64,000 nucleotides of DNA from Oikopleura dioica (Eukaryota > Chordata > Appendicularia > Copelata > Oikopleuridae), in the NCBI GenBank assembly GCA_907165135.1, contig OU015568.1, positions 4,038,501 to 4,102,500 of the forward strand, in the 5' to 3' direction. Both the position numbers and the translations under genes were made by a program. Below the pieces are notes generated by a model that saw only the letters and a list, made by a program, of their open reading frames with translations, had not been told where the DNA came from and made no database searches. How positions within the stretch are numbered: position 1 is the first letter of the stretch; each line of letters opens with the position of its first letter. Below, piece after piece: positions 13,008 to 24,109 of the stretch.

Positions 13008-14331
13008 TGGGGTTGCGCCAGTGGGAAAATGGACTTTTTTTGCACTTAACCTGGAGGGATGAAATTTTGTGGATATATTTCTGAGGTCCTAATCAAGAAA
13101 AAAATCAAAAAAAATTTTCGAAAAATTAAGGGTATAGGGGTTGAAAAATCGATTTTTTCATTTTTGCAAAATTAAGCCTGAGAAAACCTAGACTATCATT
13201 TAAAAAGCTCAAAAATGATTTTTTCGAGTCGAAAAAAAGTCGAAGCGAGATAATAAATCCGCAAATAAAGAAATTTAAATTATAAAAAATTTGGATAGAA
13301 ACCATAAAAAAAGGAAAAACTTGAATAATTTGTATTTTCACCTCGAATGGGTGTGGGTGGGGTTGGGGACATAACTGAGATTGATCACCTCAGAGTCCAA
13401 CGCCGATCTAAAGCCCCTAAAATTTAAAAATCAAGGAACGGGGCTGAGACGGCCCGAAGGGCCGTCAAGCCCTTAAATTTAAAAATCAAGGAACGGAGCT
13501 GAGACGGCCCGAAGGGCCGTCAAGCCCTTAAATTTAAAAATCAAGGAACGGAGCTGAGACGGCCCGAAGGGCCGTCAAGCCCCTTAAATTTAAAAATCAA
13601 GGAACGGGGCTGAGACGGCCCGAAGGGCCGTCAAGCCCCTTAAATTTAAAAATCAAGGAACGGGGCTGAGACGGCCCGAAGGGCCGTCAAGCCCTTAAAT
13701 TTAAAAATCAAGGAACGGGGCTGAGACGGACCGAAGGGCCGTCAAGCCCTTAAATTTAAAAATCAAGGAACGGGGCTGAGACGGCCCGAAGGGCCGTCAA
13801 GCCCCTTAAATTTAAAAATCAAGGAACGGGGCTGAGACGGCCCGAAGGGCCGTCAAGCCCTTTAAATTTAAAAATCAAGGAACGGGGCTGAGACGGCCCG
13901 AAGGGCCGTCAAGCCCCTTAAATTTAAAAATCAAGGAACGGGGCTGAGACGGCCCCTTCTATTCATTTTTAACATTATTTATTATATTTTTCAAAATTTT
14001 CGGCCAAAACGGAAATTTTCAAATCGCCCGCATTTTCGTTGCCGGGCGTTGCCGGACGAGATTTGACTTGATATGTAGACAGCATCGTCTGAGCTTTCTT
14101 TTGGTGGTGTCAGTTTGGTTGGCCAAGCTTGGCCACGTGAGAAAATCGGCAAAACGTGCGAAAAACCCGGTATTTTTTGAAAAAAATCCCAATTGACCGT
14201 CAAAAATTCAAAAATTTATAATTTTTACCATTTTTTATGAAATTTTCGCCAATTTTCACACATAGTCCCGTAGTTTCAGCCATTTTGAAAAACAAACCGT
14301 TTTCGGCCGAAATCCCACCAGCGCAACCCCA
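13008..14331. mobile_element. hAT-like non-autonomous TIR element carrying 56 bp repeats
   Basis: The ends are inverted repeats (TGGGGTTGCGCCAGTGGGA left, TCCCACCAGCGCAACCCCA right). They are flanked by a perfect 8 bp direct repeat CCTATGGG at 13000-13007 and 14332-14339. An 8 bp target duplication is typical of hAT transposons. There is no transposase ORF inside. The core holds the 56 bp tandem array. A stretch next to the array (around 13355-13395, GGGTGGGGTTGGGGAC and TGATCA) is also found, inverted, at the edge of the array in the 58.8-62.0 kb element. Confidence 0.88.
13414..13954. repeat. 56 bp tandem array, about 9.5 copies
   Basis: Each unit contains a perfect short hairpin, GACGGCCCGAAGGGCCGTC, followed by an AT-rich half (TTAAATTTAAAAATCAAGG). 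Copies differ by a few substitutions and one-base length changes in the C-run. The same unit, reverse-complemented and with two consistent differences, makes up the large array at 59274-61281. There are no unique spacers, so this is not a CRISPR array. Confidence 0.97.
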
Positions 14332-15943
14332 CCTATGGGCCATAGGCTATGGCTTTCCTAAGTTCAAAAAATATATGCTCAAATCGGGGAAAGCCGAAGG
14401 CTCATCAAAAGAAAGACAAAAAGATGGGGGAATTGGATTTGTCAGCTGATCGGACACGTCCGTCACTACGTGCAAATGTAGTTTGTCTTTTGCCATGAAT
14501 AATTTATCGGAGAAACGATTCCGTGCCGTTTGCGAAAGTCAAATTAGCCTGATGTTGACCTGTTTGACCATGAAATGAGAAAAGAGACGAGAATAGAAGA
14601 AAAAAAAATGCTTCAAGACAAAAATATCAAGTCTTAGTTGATTTTCATAAAAAATTGTTTTGGTTTTTTTTTTGCTGTTTTAGGCGAATCACAAATTTCC
14701 TCCAAATTTGATATTAAAGCTTCCTGTATTAAGGATATACCCCATAAAATTGAACTTTTATAGCGCCGAAATGCGACGTAATCTCGAGTAAATAAAAATT
14801 TAAGTTATTTCTTCGCTGATAAGAACTAGTTTTAGGGTGCTAGAATCATTTGTTTGTGACTAGCAATATCTTTCCATATCACTGTAGCGGATAGCAAATG
14901 AGGTCTATTGAGCAAGATCAAAAACTAATTTTCGAAAATTTTCGTTTTTTTTCTTGCTTTTTAGAAAATTTTTCGCTTCGCTTTCGCTTCGCTTTCGCTT
15001 CGCTTTTGCTCTAAATTTTTGAAAAATTTTCGCTTTCGCTTTTCATTTTTGGCCAATATCGAGACCCCTGGAGCCGTTGAAAGTCGACACTTTGGATTTC
15101 ACTTGTTAAAAGTACTTCTGATCGTACATTGTTGACCGAAGAACTAATTCGATAAATTTAAATTGATAATAAACGTCTTTGTGAAGCTGAATAATTAGCG
15201 TTAGTCGGGAGAAAATGTTTTTCCTTCTGGTCTCTCGAAGGTGACGTCCATCCTGCATCGAATGAATTTTTCAGCGCTTTGGATCGAAGTGGATAAATCT
15301 TTTAATGGATTTTAGATTGCGCACTATGGAAAGATATGATCGACTTTTCCCGAAGCTGAAACTTTGAGATTTCTTTTTTACGAAGAATTTTTCTGCCGAG
15401 AAAGAATGATTTTTAAGAAGTTCGCTTTGAAAGAATATTTCGAGCTTTTTTGCCAATTTTTTGTATTTTATCGATAACTCAATAATTTTCGATGTAAAAT
15501 TTTCTGAACGAAAATTCATTTGACACCCTTATCGCTTGAAAAAAGTAGCTTTTAATATGATTTTTCTATTAAAAAGAAGTTTTAATCAAAATCAATTTAG
15601 CATTGTCAGTCCCCTTAAATTTGACCCTGCCTCGGCATCATTTTTGAGCATATCTGTCAGGACTATCTAATTCAGCGAATATCTGTAGTGCGAACTAATT
15701 TATTCATTCCCAACCAAGGGCGAGAACAAATCCAGACTTCCAAAAGTAGGAGAATTATCGGAGAAAAGAAGGGAATAGACAAACTAATTGGTTTCAGGTA
15801 ATTCTCTGAATTTATGGCCTCTAAATTGGCCCGCACGCCTCCAAAATGCTTTTCAGAGGTCAAAACTGGTCCGTTTTCATCTCAGAAGGTTCACCATTTT
15901 TCAACGAAGAGAGAGATAGAATTTAAGATTGAGAGAGAAGAGT
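14332..15943. other. Intergenic, simple repeats
   Basis: No credible gene. A short tandem run of TTTCGCTTCGC lies at about 14970-15010. ORFs such as 15271-15519 (-) are Lys/Phe-rich low-complexity frames. The region just before 15944 is the presumed promoter of the next gene. Confidence 0.4.
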
Positions 15944-16743
15944 ATGAACAAGTCAATGAATCTTCCGGGCAATAATGTTAGTACGTCCGAAAGTCTTCAA
16001 TTCAAAGGTAAAACCATAAGAGGCCTGTTTTTCCGTTCAATAAGCCATATTTTATTGATGAAAAGATGAAATTTAAAGAATAAGTACAACATCATCGTGC
16101 TTGAAATTAATCAAAAACCGAGGTTATGATAATTTGGAATCTGATAATTTTTAGTTCTTGTGAAAAAACGAAGCCAAAAACCAAGGCGAAAAATTTATGT
16201 TATAATGACGATTGGCTCAATTTTAATGACCATTGGGTTGGTGCTTACTGTAATGCATTTCACTAAGGAGGTAGGCCCAGGGCTCGTCTTTACTGATTAG
16301 CATAATTTGGTCGGCAGGATATTTTGGGACTAGAAGAAGCGAAAAGACTGTTCAATTCTATGCCTACTGAGCCGCCGATTACATACAAGTCGGAATCGAT
16401 TAATATTTCTGAAATTATGGACAATCCAGAAGAATTGACAAAATACACAGCAGTAAGTGCTCTCCCCTTAATTGAAGGGGGAAAATAATGAAATCTTTTA
16501 TATGAAATTTTTAGCTGAAAGTTGAAGAAAGCAAAATCGCAGCCTACCCAGCTGAACTGCCGACAAAAACGATCAATCCATTGTCGCTGCCGTTCTTTAT
16601 GGCTTCGACTATTAGTAAGATTTCATTTCTTCAACCCTTTCTTGACAACTTTAGTTGTTTCATTTGGAATCGTCTTCATTCTCGTCGGAACAACTTGGTG
16701 GAAAATCGTCGTCGACAAAGAAAATGCAAAGAACAAAGGCTAG
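15944..16743 (+). CDS. Two-pass membrane protein of unknown family (167 aa)
   Basis: Five exons (15944-16007, 16155-16270, 16318-16452, 16515-16614, 16655-16743) join in phase through GT-AG introns, three of them 40-62 bp and the first 147 bp. The protein has a short basic N-terminus (KKRSQKPRRK), a first membrane span (MTIGSILMTIGLVLTVMHF), a loop of about 70 residues with an acidic, Pro-containing middle, and a second span (VSFGIVFILVGTTWW) ending in a charged tail. Topology is probably both ends cytosolic with the loop outside. I recognise no family. Clean splicing and phase over five exons make the gene itself credible. Confidence 0.75.
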
Positions 16744-17118
16744 TTTTCTTCTGTTATGTAAATTTGCTCGAATAAAAATTTTGAATAAACTGTACGATTC
16801 ATCAACAAAACGGGCAAAATCAAATTCGCGCCCGTCTGATCCGTAGAAGATTAAAAGCGGACGCGCTAATAAAGTTTTGTCCAAAAAAGATTGAATTTTA
16901 ATTTGCATCTGGTCGACCCTCGATCAATACGCACCCTTCTTTCCAACCTTTTTTTCCATAAATCAAGCAAAAAATGCGCTTTTGGTACGTTTTTCCCTTT
17001 TTAACATTTGGGTTTTATGAAGAAAATGTGCTGATTGAGAGGCTTTTTAATGGATACAGGCTGGATATAAAGAACAACAGTTACTGTCAGAGAAAATATC
17101 AAGGAGTCGAGGTTGAAG

Positions 17119-18688
17119 ATGTTCCTGATTCTTGCGTTGAATACGTCAAGAAATGAGTTTCGCAGAAATTTTCTTTTTTGTCAGTTAAATCAAAAGAATC
17201 TCTCGTCTTTTCCAAGGAAAAACTCGTCAAAAGGACAAAATCGCGGCATACAACAAGTTTTCCCGGCCAGTTTTCAACATCAAGGACTCCGTCAATGTCA
17301 CCATGTCCGTAACCCTCCTTCAACTTGTCGAATTGAACGAAAGAAAGCAATTTTTAACAACGTCCGTCATGTTTAACATTCGTTGGAAAGACCAGTATCT
17401 TTCCTGGCGTCCAAGTTTGAACTCGAATATTACCTCGATAGTCGTCCCGGCGGGGAAGATGTGGAAGCCGGACATTTTGCTCTATCAGAGCATCAAGGAG
17501 CAATTTGACCAAAAACAGGACCAAGAGGGGAGCGACTACGACAACATCGTCGTCCACCATTCCGGAAACTGCACATGGCTCCCTCCTGATAAATTGAAGA
17601 GTTCCTGCTCTCTCGACATGAAATACTTTCCATACGACACGCAGGTCTGCGAGATGAAATTCGGATCGTGGAGCTACAGGAAGCACCTGCTCAGGTTGAA
17701 CATGGAAACGACTACAAGCAAACACACAGGGGAAGTCATGGCGATTCATATTGATGAGAATCAATTCATCAACTCGACCGCCTGGGAGATTTTAAAGACA
17801 GAAGGTGACGAAGATGACACTTGAGCTGATTTTAAAGAAATATTTTAGGGACTCTGAATGATACCTCCTATGACTGCTGCGAAGGAATCTATCAAGACAT
17901 CACGTACAAAATCTATCTCAAGAGATTCACTTACTTTCCATCAATGACCCTAGGTACTTATGATCCCATCCTTCTTCGAGCAATTTTAGTCCTCCCCTGT
18001 ATTCTCTGCGCCCTGCTCATCCTCTGCACTTTCTTTCTCCCAGCTCAAAGCGGTGAAAAAATCGTCCTCTCGATAACGATTCTCCTCGCGATGGTATTTT
18101 TCATGGCTCAATTGAGTTCTAAGACTCCTCGAATGCCAAATACGCTTCCAGTGATTGGCCAATTCTTCGTCTCTTCCTGCTGTCTGATCAGTATATCGAT
18201 GGCGTTTACTGTTATTAGTCTGAAATTCTACCACAATAAGGGACGAAGAGGAATGGGGAGGATTTTCCGGTTCATTTTTCTTCAGGAAATTGGTCAAAAA
18301 CACCAATTTTTTGCCCAAAAAGCTCAAATTACAACCAAATAATGAGTTTCTGCCGGCATGTTACAACATGGAACCCTTGCCAAAGGCTGACGAAGTTGTT
18401 TTCCCATCCGTTCGTGATTCTGACCCCCTTCCTATTGGAATGAAAAACGGGCCGGCAGCCCATCTTTACCGAGAAATCCGTTTCATCGCCAATAAAATCA
18501 GAAAACGAGACATGGCGCTCAAGTACGAGAGCGAATGGAAATATGCATCCGCCGTTATGGACCGGTAACAGCCAAGAAAAGAATCTCAAGAATTTCTATT
18601 TAGCCTTTCCGCGACTGTTATTGCTTCTGGACTTGTCCTTGCCTTCTTCTTAACTATCTTTTCTGCTTCTCAAAGATCAGATTATTGA
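17119..18688 (+). CDS. Nicotinic acetylcholine receptor, alpha-type subunit (about 462 aa)
   Basis: This is a pentameric ligand-gated cation-channel subunit of the plasma membrane. Exons: 17119-17144, 17197-17804, 17849-18239, 18286-18564, 18604-18688. The extracellular domain shows YNKFSRPV, the Cys-loop CSLDMKYFPYDTQVC (13 residues between Cys) and the vicinal pair YDCCEGIYQD, which marks alpha subunits. M1 has the conserved Pro (ILVLPCIL), M2 starts GEKIVLSITILLAM (GEK favours cation selectivity), M3 follows, and M4 is the last exon (ATVIASGLVLAFFLTIF). The junction before exon 4 has no GT donor and fits GG-AG at 18240-18285. The first exon is only 26 bp and its start is the least certain part. 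Confidence 0.92.
18240..18285 (+). other. Non-canonical intron of the nicotinic receptor (GG-AG, 46 bp)
   Basis: The M3-M4 loop must change frame between HNK and KLVKNTNF. The stretch GGGACGAAGAGGAATGGGG has no GT. Starting the intron at 18240 gives a 46 bp GG...CTTCAG intron in the right phase, close to neighbouring introns (44, 39 and 52 bp). A 28 bp GA-AG version is possible but short. Confidence 0.6.
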
Positions 18689-18743
18689 TGAAAAAAATAT
18701 ACGGTATATCGGGCTTTATTTGATCGAATACTTTTATAAAAAC

Positions 18744-21085
18744 TTATGTACAGAAAAATTCGTCAACAGGAAAAACTATCGGCCGCTCAAATTTTCCAAA
18801 TATATGAGTAATGTTGATAACTTTTGCTGATGATATTTTTTCTCCATCCCATTCAAGTTTCTCCACATTATAACTAAGTTCAATAATTAAGGCATATTTT
18901 TGAGAAAACATACCCGCTGACAAGAAAGATCGTATTTCCGATTCGCTTTGGGGAAGAGTATTTATGCTTACATTTAATTGAATGATGGCTGTATAAGGAA
19001 AATTCTTACATATTCATTAAGCTGCCCAACGACGGTCCATTCTGAGTCGCGAAACAGATATATATCCTTTGAAGCGGCATTTTCGTTGCCACCTCCCATC
19101 ACCATTAACCCATCATAAATTCCGATGCAGGAATGGACGTAAATTTTTCTACAAATCATCAAATTAAAAAATATGAAAATCGATAAACTTCGGAAAATCA
19201 GACAGTTCTGTCCAAAAAGCGCCGTCAAATTTCTCCACTTTTTTGTAGCCATCAGAAAGTGCGGAGCCGACAGCAATTTTTTCGTCCTTGTAGAGCGCCA
19301 AACATGAGGCTTGGTGTGAGTATTTTGTCGCCGGTTTTATTGAAACAGAATAGCCATCAAATTCTTCGCATTATTTGTATTCTTCGGCGGGAAAGCAAAT
19401 CAATGCTGAAAAGAAGAAACATGCAAGATAAAAGCGACTTTATTATTTCTTCTTATTCTACTTATTCTATTATTATTCTACTTGTCCTTTACCTGATTGT
19501 TGATCCGCAGCCGTTACTGCAGCAGAGTTGAAGAAATAATCATTCCTGAGTTTCACATTTAATTCCTGGATTTCACAGTCGTTTATCATCGCAATCTATT
19601 TTCACAAGAAATAAAATTATTTGTAAGCTCTGTTTTACACGAAATTCATATTCTTCGTATCCACCAAAAATGTATACTTTTCCGCGAATCAAAGCAGAAA
19701 TCGAAGCGTAAAGGTAGTGACCTTCATGATTTGAAGGAGGCATTTCGATTTTGCGAGAATTCTCGCTTCCGTCTGGTTTGAGAACGTAGCTCAGGAACTC
19801 AGTTTGAGAGTTGTAACCAGAAATAACCATCAAGGAATTTTTTTCGCGTCCGAAACAGTTTTCGTTTTCGACTTGCAGCTCTTCGATCTCTGTTTTATAA
19901 ACTGACAATTTTCCTTCGAGTATTACTTTTTCACTTTCTTCTTGCTGGAGATCATTTTTCAAGTCCTAGCGATTTTTATTTATAATATGCTTTAATTTTC
20001 AATGAAACCGTTGTAGCTCTTTGGCATCGCGCCGTCTCTTCCTTGATTTCATTCCTTAAATTTTCCATGTCACTTTTGCATTGGTCGATTTCGCTTTGAA
20101 GATCAGAATTTCTTAATAAACAAATCAAATCAAGCCAAATCAAAAAACGACTATTTACCTGATTCTTTCGATATCCAAATTTTCCTGAATCGAGCTTTTC
20201 TCCCTTTTTGCTATTTCTAAATCTCCTTTCATTTCCGTCAAAGCAGCCTGTTCTTCATCTGTTTTCGATCTTATGAGCTCCTCGTTCTCAGCGATCAAGT
20301 CGGCATTCTCAGTTTTCAGCCTAACAATTTCCGCCTCTAATTTTTTATGACTTTTTTATGATTTTTCTCCAAAGAACCTTTTTCAGTTTGACCTTGAAGC
20401 CTTTTCCATATACTGTAATTTCTCGATTTGAGTCTGAATCAACAATTTGTCGTTGAAATTTGAATGAACTCTGTCTTACCGCATTTTCTCGTTGGAAAGC
20501 TTTTCATTCTCATTTTTCAAACTCGCCAAATTTTCAGAGAGACTCTTCGATTTTCGATGAAGATCTTCAATTTCAGCTTTCAAATGCTGGTTTTCGCGTT
20601 TATAACCATTTGCGTGCTCCTTAAGATCCTCAACCATTATTCTTTTATCGAGTTCCGAAAGCAAATAATATAAACAAAACATCTGTTTTGGAACCTTCCC
20701 GATATTGCTCAAGATCGAGGACCGTTGTTTTTGTGCAACCGCTTTTGGATTCTTCGTTCTGCCAGCAAGGACATGTTTCTAGCTCACGCCGAAGCTCATA
20801 CTGGCACTCCTCCATGCATTCATAAAAATGGCAATCTCGTGAGCAGCGCTCGAATTCCTCCTCAGCCGCTTTCTTGCATTTTGCGGCCCTGTTTCTGGCA
20901 ATTTTGCTGTGCCTTTGCTGCTTTTGCAAAAGGCTGGGCAAGAAAAATCAAGGCTGCAGATCTTTTTCAAGGTTTATGACTCAACGCATAAAATATTATG
21001 TCATATGATGTTTAAAACAGAAAATTTTAACCTGTTCATTTGTTGCTGAAATCAGCTCCACAAAAAGAAGAAGAAATACAATCAT
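18744..21085 (-). CDS. Secreted Cys-rich, coiled-coil and kelch-repeat protein
   Basis: This multi-exon minus-strand gene starts MIVFLLLFVELISATNEQ (signal peptide, 21032-21085). A Cys-rich segment follows (about 20700-20920: CSRDCHFYECMEEC, CPCW). Next is a long coiled coil (about 19900-20690: HLKAEIEDLHRKSKSLSENL) and then kelch-type strands (YIFGGYEEYEF near 19640-19690, MVMGGGNE near 19090, EKFDGAFW near 19215). The last exon ends FPVDEFFCT with stop at 18744-18746. Several exon joins in the coiled-coil part (19960-20480 and 20640-20710) are not resolved, so the outline is safer than the detail. The combination of a secreted signal, disulfide-rich head, coiled coil and propeller is unusual, since kelch proteins are mostly intracellular. 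Confidence 0.7.
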
Positions 21086-21405
21086 TTCTCTCTTGAAAAA
21101 AATCTGAGGCTGGTTGCTAAGGCTATTAACGCAGTGAGTCATCTTCTGAGTACAGGTTCGCTTTAACCCACTGAGAATTTGTTGCTGCTTGATTTCAGAC
21201 AGCATCGTGGACGAATTTGGAAGAAGAGGTTTTGAGGACTTCTTTGAGCTCTTTTTGCATTTGCTCTTTTTTATGAAGTCTTTCAAGTCTTCTGACTTCT
21301 TAGTATCATGTTCGTATAATTGGTAGTGCCGTGAAGGTCAGTTTTAATGGTGCATTTCTTTTATTGTCGCAATTTTTGGATGGTGTCACAAGCGAGAACG
21401 AGAGA

Positions 21406-23658
21406 ATGATATTACGGAGCCTCCTGCTTATAAAATGTATTCAAGTTGAAGCGCAGGTACCAGAGAACCAACCGAATATTATCTTTGTGATCACGGATGA
21501 TTTGGGATGGTCCGACGTGAGTTGGAACAATAAGCAGCTGAAATCGACACCTTTTATGGCGGATTTGATTGAAACGGGCCGAGCATCGTCGTTAAGGAAC
21601 TCTTATGTAACGCACAGGATCGGCTCAAATATTTCTATCACCAGAAATGGGCCATTACTAATGGCCGGTTCTTCCAGTATGAGTTCCAGTACAAGCCTCA
21701 GAAAGATGCAGTCCGTCGCGGGCTCAATTTTTAACAGGCCGGTATGCCTTTCGATACGGACTTGGATCTGACCCGATTTCTCCTGTTAATCCGATCGGTC
21801 TAAGTACAAACGAAAAGATTCTGCCTGAGTTTTTAAAGGAAATTGGATACAGTACTCATGCTGTTGGAAAGTGGCATCTTGGATATTGCAATGATTCCTA
21901 TGTGCCCCATAATCGAGGATTCGACTCTTTTCTTGGGTTCGTAGTTCAATTACTTCACTCAAAAAATTTCGTATTTTAGCCATTACCGAGGAGGTGTCGA
22001 TTATTTCACCCACTCTAATGAAGGTGAAATTTCCATATTTTTTTTGCTTCCTTCGAATAAAAATTTAAGCACCAGGAACATACCTCAATCACTTTCTCAA
22101 CGGAGAGCCACACATCCCTGAAGGAGGTTTCGACTATGCCACCTATGCCTGGAGCAATAGAACAAACAAGATCTTGAGAGAAAGCTTGGGTCAGCCGAAT
22201 TTTGTCTATTTGGCGTTCAATGCTCCTCATGAACAAGTTGCTGCTCCCCAAAATTTAGTGGTAAGAAGCAGAAAGAAAGCTTATTGGATGAATTAAAATA
22301 GGATGAGATGAATGCTCTGTATCCCGACATGCCAGCTACTCGGCAAGTCCACCTTGCTGCCGTTAAATCCATTGATATCGCGATGCAAAGCGTCATTGAA
22401 GAAGCATCCAAACTCGATCGCGAAACCATCATTATCTTCCATTCTGACAACGGCGGCTCTATCCAAGCGTATGGGGGCGACGCTGAAGGTCCTCGAGCTT
22501 GTAACTTTCCGTACAAGGGTTACAAGAGCGTCTTGACTGAGGGAGGAACTTTGAGTCCGACTTGGGTCTACTCGACAAAAAGGGAGTTTCACTCGCGATA
22601 CATTGATGGAATGATCCATATCATGGATTTTTTCCCGACAATTCTCCATTGGGCAGGAAAAGGGCTTCAATCACTATCTGATTTTTTTCTCAAATTTTCG
22701 ATAAAAGTGTAAAAAAGCCAAGAAAAGGCTTCGACAAGCAGATGCCAAGAAATCTCGATGGAATTGATCAATATGATCTATTCGAAAATGCTTCAGTCAC
22801 CAAAATTCGAGATCGATTCATTTACGGACTCCTCCACAATTGGGATAATAATAATCTTCAATGGAAAACGAGCTATGCCGTCCGATACGGAGATTACAAG
22901 TTTATGAATTATCAAACTGAGCTGATCGGAAACACTCAGTGTCCAGAAGGCTGGTCTAATAATCGACATGAGAAGTATCTTTTTCCGTATAAGAAAAAAA
23001 GAACCACAATGATGAACAAAGGTCAGTTTTCTCATCAAAATCATGTTGGTCATTTAATTTTAGTTTGGGAAATTTCTGATGCTGAGCCAAACAAGGAAAC
23101 TGGCGAGATCAAACCCGATCCTGGCTTCTCCTTATACAACCTCAAAAACGACCCTTTTGAGACGAGAAATTTGGGCACAGGAGAAGATAGCAAAAAATAC
23201 AAAAAGATCTACATGGATCTCATGAACGATATCCAATCATATGTCGTCGAAGAAATTCAAAAAGGGGTTGAATATCCAGTCACTGGAAAGATGAACGGAA
23301 ACCTCCTCTCAAAAATTTTCAAGAAAATACCTGTTGACGAGAGATCGGAGCATTATTTCGAGACCGGTCGAATTATTCCTTTTGACAGGTAAAGATGAAG
23401 AAGCCAATTTTTCTTCATATTTAATGCTAGCGCAACCCAAGAGTCGACTGGCCTTGATGGTTATCTTGGAACCAACTGGTGCCTGAACAACCTTGATGAT
23501 GCTCTATTAACTCAAATGTACCATGATGCTGTTTTGAACGATCAAGAGGTAGTCGGCGACTACTAGTCGCTAAGAATTTTATGTCTATATTTTTTATTTT
23601 CTAGAGACTCGCTGACATGATCAACTTATATTTATGGGATGGTTACGGTCCAGAATGA
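21406..23658 (+). CDS. Arylsulfatase (ARSB-like sulfatase, 611 aa)
   Basis: Sulfatases hydrolyse sulfate esters in lysosomes or outside the cell, using a formylglycine made from Cys. Nine exons: 21406-21617, 21706-21936, 21980-22023, 22070-22260, 22302-22663, 22723-23021, 23064-23388, 23431-23548, 23605-23658. Motifs: signal-like N-terminus, NIIFVITDDLGWSDVSW (metal-binding Asp pair), the CSPSRAQFLTGRYAFRYGL active-site signature, GKWHLGYC, NAPHEQVAAP and FHSDNGGSI, then DGIDQYDL. The order is that of arylsulfatase B/I/J. It is about 80 residues longer than ARSB, mainly in the C-terminal part. The CSPSR motif exists only if a GA-AG intron (21618-21705) is removed, and a GC-AG intron is needed at 22664-22722. 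All other introns are GT-AG. Confidence 0.95.
21618..21705 (+). other. GA-AG intron that creates the sulfatase active-site motif
   Basis: Exon 1 ends ...TATGTAACGCACAG and exon 2 starts ATGCAGTCCG. Joined, they read SYVTHRCSPSR, with exactly the family spacing between the conserved N-x-Y and the catalytic Cys. The intron runs GATCGGCTC...CAGAAAG (88 bp). A GT alternative earlier (GTTAAGG) would delete nine residues that align with the family. Confidence 0.85.
22664..22722 (+). other. GC-AG intron of the sulfatase gene
   Basis: HWAGK must join to KGFDKQMPRNLDGID. No GT lies in phase. GCTTCAATC...GCCAAG (59 bp) gives the correct phase. A GG-AG alternative two bases away would also keep the frame. 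Confidence 0.6.
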
Positions 23659-24109
23659 GCTACTCGATTTTCTATGCAAGAAACAACCTTATGAAATAAA
23701 TTAATAAAATTTTTTTCTCTTGATATTCGCTCATTCTCAAATTTAATTTTTGAATGACAAGGGTAAGTCTCTGCCCTTTTCGTCTATTCATTTGAAATGC
23801 TGCTGATGCTCGTAAAAAGCTCGAGCGGTCCCAATTAGTCGATTGGTAGCTGGGATCAATCTTCCATGAAATGGGCCTGTTCATGGCCGCCAGCTCATTA
23901 CCTTATTCATAAACAAGCTACCAACTAGTTTCTCCAAAACTTGAGAGAAAACCTAAATCCTTGAAAGCAGGAAAACCGCCGGAGTCATCGGATTTGCCCC
24001 TGGGCTGAGAGACCTGCTTATTTGAAGATGATTGATTGAACAGAGCCGAGGATAAGATAACACAAATATCTTCTCAGCCAGTGCAATTTGAATAAGATTA
24101 AGAGAAAAA
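23659..24109. other. Intergenic, 451 bp between sulfatase and innexin
   Basis: The downstream part holds an AATAAATTAATAAAAT stretch (near 23696-23711), a plausible polyadenylation region for the sulfatase. The remainder is the presumed innexin promoter. No gene is seen. Confidence 0.4.

Noticed and set aside
16974-17156. 60 aa ORF with a hydrophobic start just upstream of the nicotinic receptor
   Set aside because: It overlaps the first receptor exon in another frame and cannot be joined in phase to exon 2. It may be 5' untranslated sequence.
17354-17764. 136 aa minus-strand ORF
   Set aside because: Antisense of the nicotinic receptor extracellular domain.
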